Positions 58,511-64,000 of a DNA stretch of 64,000 nt are shown here, in pieces. The position numbers were made by a program, and so were the translations under genes. Under the pieces are notes generated by a model that was given only the letters and a program-made list of their open reading frames with translations, was not told where the DNA came from and ran no database searches. Location: assembly GCA_905250125.1 (NCBI GenBank), contig CAJNOL010000215.1:1-64000 (forward strand). The letters run 5' to 3'. The DNA comes from Rotaria sordida (Eukaryota > Rotifera > Eurotatoria > Philodinida > Philodinidae). Positions within the stretch are counted from its first letter, which is position 1; each line of letters begins with the position of its first letter.

Positions 58511-61500
58511 ATTTTAGAAAAATTTTTATTATCAAAGCAAAACAAAAAAACAAAAAAAAACAACCATGTGATCCGATTATTATTAAAGTCTTCCTTGAGA
58601 TAAAACATCTGTTCTTTCTTTCTTCTTCTTTCCTATGTGTACAATAATGCTTATTCTTTTTTTTTTGTCTTTGTCTATCTATCTATCTTGTCTTGTTTTC
58701 TTTTTCTCTGGTAATCGCGACATACAAATGCAACAAAAAAAGAAAAGGATAACGATTCAGGATCACATAGGTTTATCTACATATGTGTATATTTGATGAG
58801 TAAAACAAAAACAGATTTGTATAGAAATAATGTTTGCTCATCAACAATATCACTAGTTTCAATTTTTGTTTTTTGTTTATTATATTTTATTTTATTTTTT
58901 GTTTTCTTAATTTTCCCTTTAAACAACAACATGCAGTTAATTTATTGCCGAGTGAAAGAATATCCTATATTTGGTAATAAAAAATGATCTATCTGAATAA
59001 GAAAATTTTTTCTTGTTGGTTTTTTCTCTCTCTCTTTCTCTCTCTCTCTCTTTCTTTGTAATATTAATTTGATTTATGTAATAACAAGCAACAAAAAAAA
59101 TCAAGACTTCTAAATAATAGACCTCATCATATTTACATATAACAAGGAAGAAGATAATTATATTAACAGTTCTCATCAAAAAAACATTTGTATGAAAAGT
59201 TTATCGAATGGATTATTGGAAGAACTATCGTTGTTAAATAATACATAGGCATTTTTTTTCTTTTTTGCTGAAGTGATTTTTCATTATAAAGATTAATGAA
59301 ATAATTTTCGAAATTTGGTCTTTATTCGTACATATGTAATTATATTGATAATAATGAAATCGATACTATACTTGACATATCTGTAAAGTGAAATAATTCA
59401 ATTTACATATTCTTGAAAAGAACCCTTTTAAAACAAAAACTATGATATTCTTTTGGTTTTTTTTAAACATTGAAATAAATATAATTTAAATAAAAATTCA
59501 AGAAGAACTAAAAAAAAATTATTCTATTGATAGAACACTCAGAACAATGTTAATTGAAGAATATTACACATTAGTATCTCTGTTCAATGTTTACAAATTT
59601 ATTATTAAATCTTTACAGAGATCAATTTGAAAATACATATGAAGAAAATGTCAACAACGAATTTTCTTTTGTTTTGTAAGAATTTTATCAGATAGAGTTC
59701 TCGATTCGGTCCTATTCAATGATCTCTCATTTAAATCTCTTCTCAAAATCGGTCGTAATTCATCAATTTAAAAGAAAATGATAAGCCAACACTTATCTTT
59801 ATGATTATTCATGTAAAGAATTCATTCTCAAATAGTCATTGTGGCTTAAAATAAATGACATGTCAATAATCCTTGTTAAAACATACATATTAAATACAAT
59901 AAACAAACAATAAGTAACATGCACAATTCAAAATTACACATTTTAACTCACTTGTACTTAATTACCAAGGTCTACATTTAATAATTCAATGTGACAAACT
60001 CTAAAAACCAAGTTTGTGAAGAAGTAAAAAAAACAAAAACCAACAACTTTATGTTTTTCATCATATATATATATATATAACGTGTCTGCGCATTATCAAT
60101 GTTGATAACTAATGTATTTTTCCTGTTATTTTTAATTATGCAAGTTATCTCTTCTATATTAAATATAATTATGAATGATTGTAACTGATAATATTAGACG
60201 CAAACTGAGAAATCATCGAATAAAACCGCAATGGGACTGGACTGGAATTAAGAGTAAACCATTCTATTGAGCGATAAAATATTATCCTGGAACCGATTAT
60301 ATATAACAATATTAGATAAAATTTTCTTTAATGATCCGTTGAAAAAATTTATACATAATAATCTCTTTTATCATTTTAGACAAGCTAAATACTATCTTCA
60401 GTAAAGAAAATAATCTTTCGAAAAAAAAAAAAAAAAACTAATATCGTAAATATTATTGTGTTTATTGATATCCAAAAATATCTCTTTATTTTTCTCCTCC
60501 TCCTCGTCCGCCTCCTCTTATTCTATCTAACGATCGTTAATTGACAGGTTCTTCAACCTAAAAACAGACTTATCTAAACGATATTGTTGACAGAATCGTT
60601 TCCAGTTTTGAATCATTCGGTCTATACCCAAAGAAATATATAAGCATAAATATACTTTATTCATAGAAGACAAACGAAGACCTTGTTCCAATATTCTACA
60701 TATCAAGATGATGAATGTAAGTCTTTGAAAGTAAACTGAGTCACATATATATATATATATATATGCATATCCTGATATTCTATTGTGTTATACGTTACAT
60801 AATGTTGAATGATGAACATTTACTAGAGAGCTATATTCGAAATTTGAGTTGATTTCAAATGATTGAAGGAAAGAATTTACGTGAGAACATGATTTCATTT
60901 TTTTTTTAATTTTTATTTAATACCTCTTATAATCCTTCTTTCATCAACACTTAATAATTCCTCTTCGTTGAATAATCTGATCATATTCATTATGTATACC
61001 TATATCTATCTATAACAGTCGTCATTGATTGCCGTTGATCATGACTGTTGTAAGATAGTAGCGTATCATCATACACTCACTAATTCCTTTCTTACAAGGC
61101 AATACAACAAGGAAAAATGAGATGATGATGGTGATCATGCAGATGTGCTAGTCCTTCTTCTCTTTTAAGCTTTTGTTCATTACTCAACTCTCGACAAACG
61201 GCACGACGTGAAACGAAAAAAAAAAGAAAAAAACTAAAATAAATAGTCTTGGTCGCTTTTATATGCGTTATATACATATATATATATATATATGTATATA
61301 CACATAATCGATCATATCACTTTCGAAATATAAGGTATTTAACCATCAAGATTACTGGTCGTAAGAATGGTAAGTTTTATTATACGAATATATAATTAAA
61401 AACGAAAATAGAAAAGTCATTTAATAATTTTTTTTAAATAAATGATCTAAAAATAGAAGAGTGTATATAGTAACTGATGAATGTTGAATACATTCGAGTC

Positions 61501-62826
61501 AAATTAAAGATCTCATCAGCAAATCAAATATTAGCTGATTATACTATGTATGAGCTAAAATATTTTTCTATTTGTTTTGTCATGGCTGGATAGAGCTTGT
61601 TGAGAGTTACATCTATGACATCATTATGTTTAAATATAGAGAAAAATAAACCCGAAAATTCTGATTTTTGTAAAATTTCTTTTTTCTATATATGTGAAAT
61701 ATACTTTTTTTTGTTAAATGTAAATCGAGAAGTTCTATTCAACCGTGACTAAAAAAGAAAAATAAACTCTGTTGAAATTTTGAATTATTGACATATGACA
61801 TAGATTATATATAACTCTCTATAGTGGACATCATTACATAGTTCTATGGTAACTACTTTTGAAAAGTTTGAAAACTGTTCACTATAGAGAGGTTATTTTG
61901 TATCTCAGTCCGTACATGTTATAAGCAGCTCATATTTTGTTTACCGGTGAAACCTTTAATTTGATCCGAATATGTTCAATATTCTTCAATTACAATGTAT
62001 ACTCTTTCCCTAATAAGATAAAATGAACATGTTTGATTTACAATAAAGAATTCTTTGTCCTTAAGAGTTATTCTTTATTGTCTTTAATAATATAAAATCA
62101 TGTAAAATAATTATATTTTAATAATTTCTATGACTCTTATTCTTGTTTTTTTTATTAATTAATATAATATTCATCGATTACAAATTGTTAATTGAATTTA
62201 TAAACGTTAATAGTAGTTAAATAAAGTTAACATATGACGTCGAAAGATTTTGAAGTTGAAGGCTATTTAAATAAAACTTTATGTGTAGATCTTTCTTTTT
62301 TTTTTTGTCATTATTGGTTTCACTTTCAATTGATTGTTTTAATCTAATCTCAAATAGAGTTTCGATATATCTTTCTTTTTTTTTTATCATCATCATTAAC
62401 CTGGAGTAAAATAGCTATACTCTTTCTTTAATCCAACGTCCCTCAAATTGTCCTTTATAAAATTGAAATTACAGTAAAAAGAAAGAGGAAGAAGACGAAC
62501 AGATGTCATGATAATGCTTCTTCTTTTTTATTTTCACTTGGGCTAGTGCGTATTGTTCAAGGATTGTATTATCATCATCATATGTATATTCATGCGTACA
62601 CACGAAAGAAAGAAAAGAAGAGCAAGAAAGAGAGAATACGGAAGGAGATGTACCTTCAACTTTGTAGCAAACAGAAAAAAGTAAAAGATAAACGAGTAAA
62701 TAGCAATCTGTAGCAAAGACATAAAGCTACATAAAAGAGGATATAAAATAAAGAGAATAAACGTCAATTTGTCAAATATTCCCTTTTCGAGGATATATAA
62801 TATTTTTTTTTAAAATTATTAGTACA
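58511..62826. other. Intergenic region with simple repeats
   Basis: Holds (TCTA)n at about 58675-58688, (TC)n at 59021-59055, several TA runs (60064-60078, 60747-60764, 61272-61294) and long A/T runs. No supported gene or RNA was recognised. Confidence 0.45.
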
Positions 62827-64000
62827 ATGGTAAGTTAAAAATTTATATCTATCGAATATATTATTTATTTAAATCTTTATATAGATTATTGGGTGGTTAT
62901 TATTATTAATAATAATAATTAATATTATTTCGTTTACTATTGCTAATCCAACAAATTTTAATATTGATTCACGTCATATGCCAGGTCTGTCAATCGATAT
63001 TTATTTTAGGCAAAAATACTTTATTTTCTAGCTAGAAAAATTAATGAGAGTATTTACATAAATTATTCTTGTAGTACGTTTTTTTAAACCTGTTATTGCA
63101 CCAAGTTTAGCAAGTCGGTGCTATGGATGTCTTGTACCGTCATCTGACTGTACAGTACCTTGTTCGAGTCCTCAGCGTTGTTTTATACGTGGACCAACAC
63201 CATTCAATCAAGGTTGGAATAATTAGATATAGATTAATGCTTTTTTCTAGACGCTTCATCATCGCTACCGGGTCGATCGGCTATTGCCATTGTAGAAGAG
63301 GACAAACGGTGTCTTGCATGTACAACTTTTCCACCGACGGGCATTGCCAGTCAATGCATCGTATCTTGTCACTATAATCAGCGATGTTATTTAAAGGCTG
63401 CTCATGCCAATGCAACGCGTAAGCTTATAATAATGATTGGCTTTCTGCTTTTTTTCTTTTTTCTCTTTAAAGAACTTGAATGAAAGCGAGAAAGAAAAAT
63501 AACTAAATTAAAAAAAAAAATCTGAATATTCGTTATCTTTTTAAAGTTACCGATCGTCGTTGTACTGACGAACGATGGGTACGTGATTTACTCGTCGATG
63601 GTTGTCTAACATATAATGATCTTTATTGGTGTATGTGTTCAACTGATTTATGCAATTCCGGTGATTTCAATTCTATTCGTGGTATGTAAAATAATTTGAT
63701 TAGAATATTAATCAGTTATGAAATAGATTATTGATGAAAAAAAGAAAACAAATATATATATGAAATTTGATCAACGTTTATAATTTAGGTTTTGATGATT
63801 GTTCAAATAATCCTTGTCCATCGGGTACTATATGTCTTGATACAAAAGATGGATTTAGTTGTATTTGTCCACCATGGCAAACTGATTGTACTTATGGTAA
63901 GATAGATTGTTGTTTTTTCTTTTTTGAATCTATGATAATTTACTTGAAAATATGAATTGTTTTCTTTTATTTTTTTTTTGGTTTTTGTAGCTTTTACTGT
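62827..64000 (+). CDS. Secreted or membrane cysteine-rich protein with EGF domain; 3' end outside window
   Basis: Exons: 62827-62829 (just the ATG), 62885-62984, 63075-63212, 63251-63418, 63547-63681, 63789-63896 and 63991 onward. The ATG is followed at once by GTAAGT; the next exon supplies a hydrophobic signal peptide (IIGWLLLLIIIINIISFTIA). Then come two related cysteine modules (RCYGCLVPSSDC, CSSPQRCF and RCLACTTFPPTG, CHYNQRCY), a third cysteine-rich segment ending WCMCSTDLCN, which has the CxxxxxCN ending of Ly6/uPAR-type domains, and an EGF domain (DDCSNNPCPSGTIC, FSCICPPW). All phases agree. This is an extracellular, disulfide-rich protein; the continuation decides whether it is a receptor. 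No named family recognised. Confidence 0.72.

Noticed and set aside
1..64000. CRISPR array, bacterial operons, tRNA or rRNA genes
   Set aside because: No spaced direct-repeat array, no ribosome-binding-site-led gene strings and no cloverleaf or rRNA core motif was recognised; the gene structure is eukaryotic throughout.

Overview
The window is nuclear DNA of a small-genome invertebrate animal. The sequence is strongly AT-rich, coding exons favour A/T-ending codons (aca, caa, tca, gaa, aat), and most introns are 50-70 nt GT-AG introns mixed with a few of 0.4-1.3 kb. The animal assignment rests on a Notch-type receptor, GAPVD1, PHRF1, a rhodopsin-like receptor and an FLRFamide-like peptide precursor. 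A bdelloid rotifer is my best guess: small compact introns, several genes of bacterial or otherwise non-animal flavour (ParA/MinD-type ATPase, GT2 glycosyltransferase, a decayed WNEW-motif hydrolase), and AG splice acceptors directly in front of start codons, as expected where a spliced leader is used. The species cannot be proved from the sequence.

Layout: (1) 1-3741, the last eight exons of GAPVD1, + strand. (2) 3742-10499, gene-poor: a stop-containing threonine/proline-rich ORF, a GT-rich minisatellite between inverted arms, and an 800-bp foldback element. (3) 10500-11464, a small coiled-coil protein gene. (4) 12824-14827, a multi-pass GT2 glycosyltransferase. (5) 15664-16419, minus strand, an intronless PIN-like/C2H2 protein. 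(6) 18467-25604, a compact Notch receptor in 11 exons (7 EGF, 3 LNR, NOD-like region, transmembrane segment, RAM WFP motif, ankyrin repeats). (7) 25901-27067, a GPCR only 300 bp downstream. (8) 27068-33107, repeat-rich, with an FLRFamide-type precursor carrying one in-frame TAG. (9) 33108-33525, a small basic HMG/YABBY-like protein. (10) 33526-36012, nested repeats. (11) 36013-42776, PHRF1 laid out as two consecutive reading units: RING-PHD half (512 aa) and SR-like plus C-terminal half (818 aa). (12) 44658-45638, an intronless alpha/beta hydrolase. (13) 45764-46580, an 817-bp foldback element. (14) 49379-51550, an orphan first exon and a decayed non-animal-type hydrolase. (15) 56353-58510, a ParA/MinD-type ATPase in five exons. 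(16) 62827-64000, the 5' part of a secreted cysteine-rich/EGF protein running off the window.

The genes do not form one pathway. The plausible functional groupings are the Notch receptor beside a GPCR, and the two PHRF1 halves, which may be one gene with alternative ends or an operon-like pair. Exon boundaries were read by eye from GT/AG signals and phase continuity, so single-base errors are possible. Family names come from remembered family features; no database search was run.
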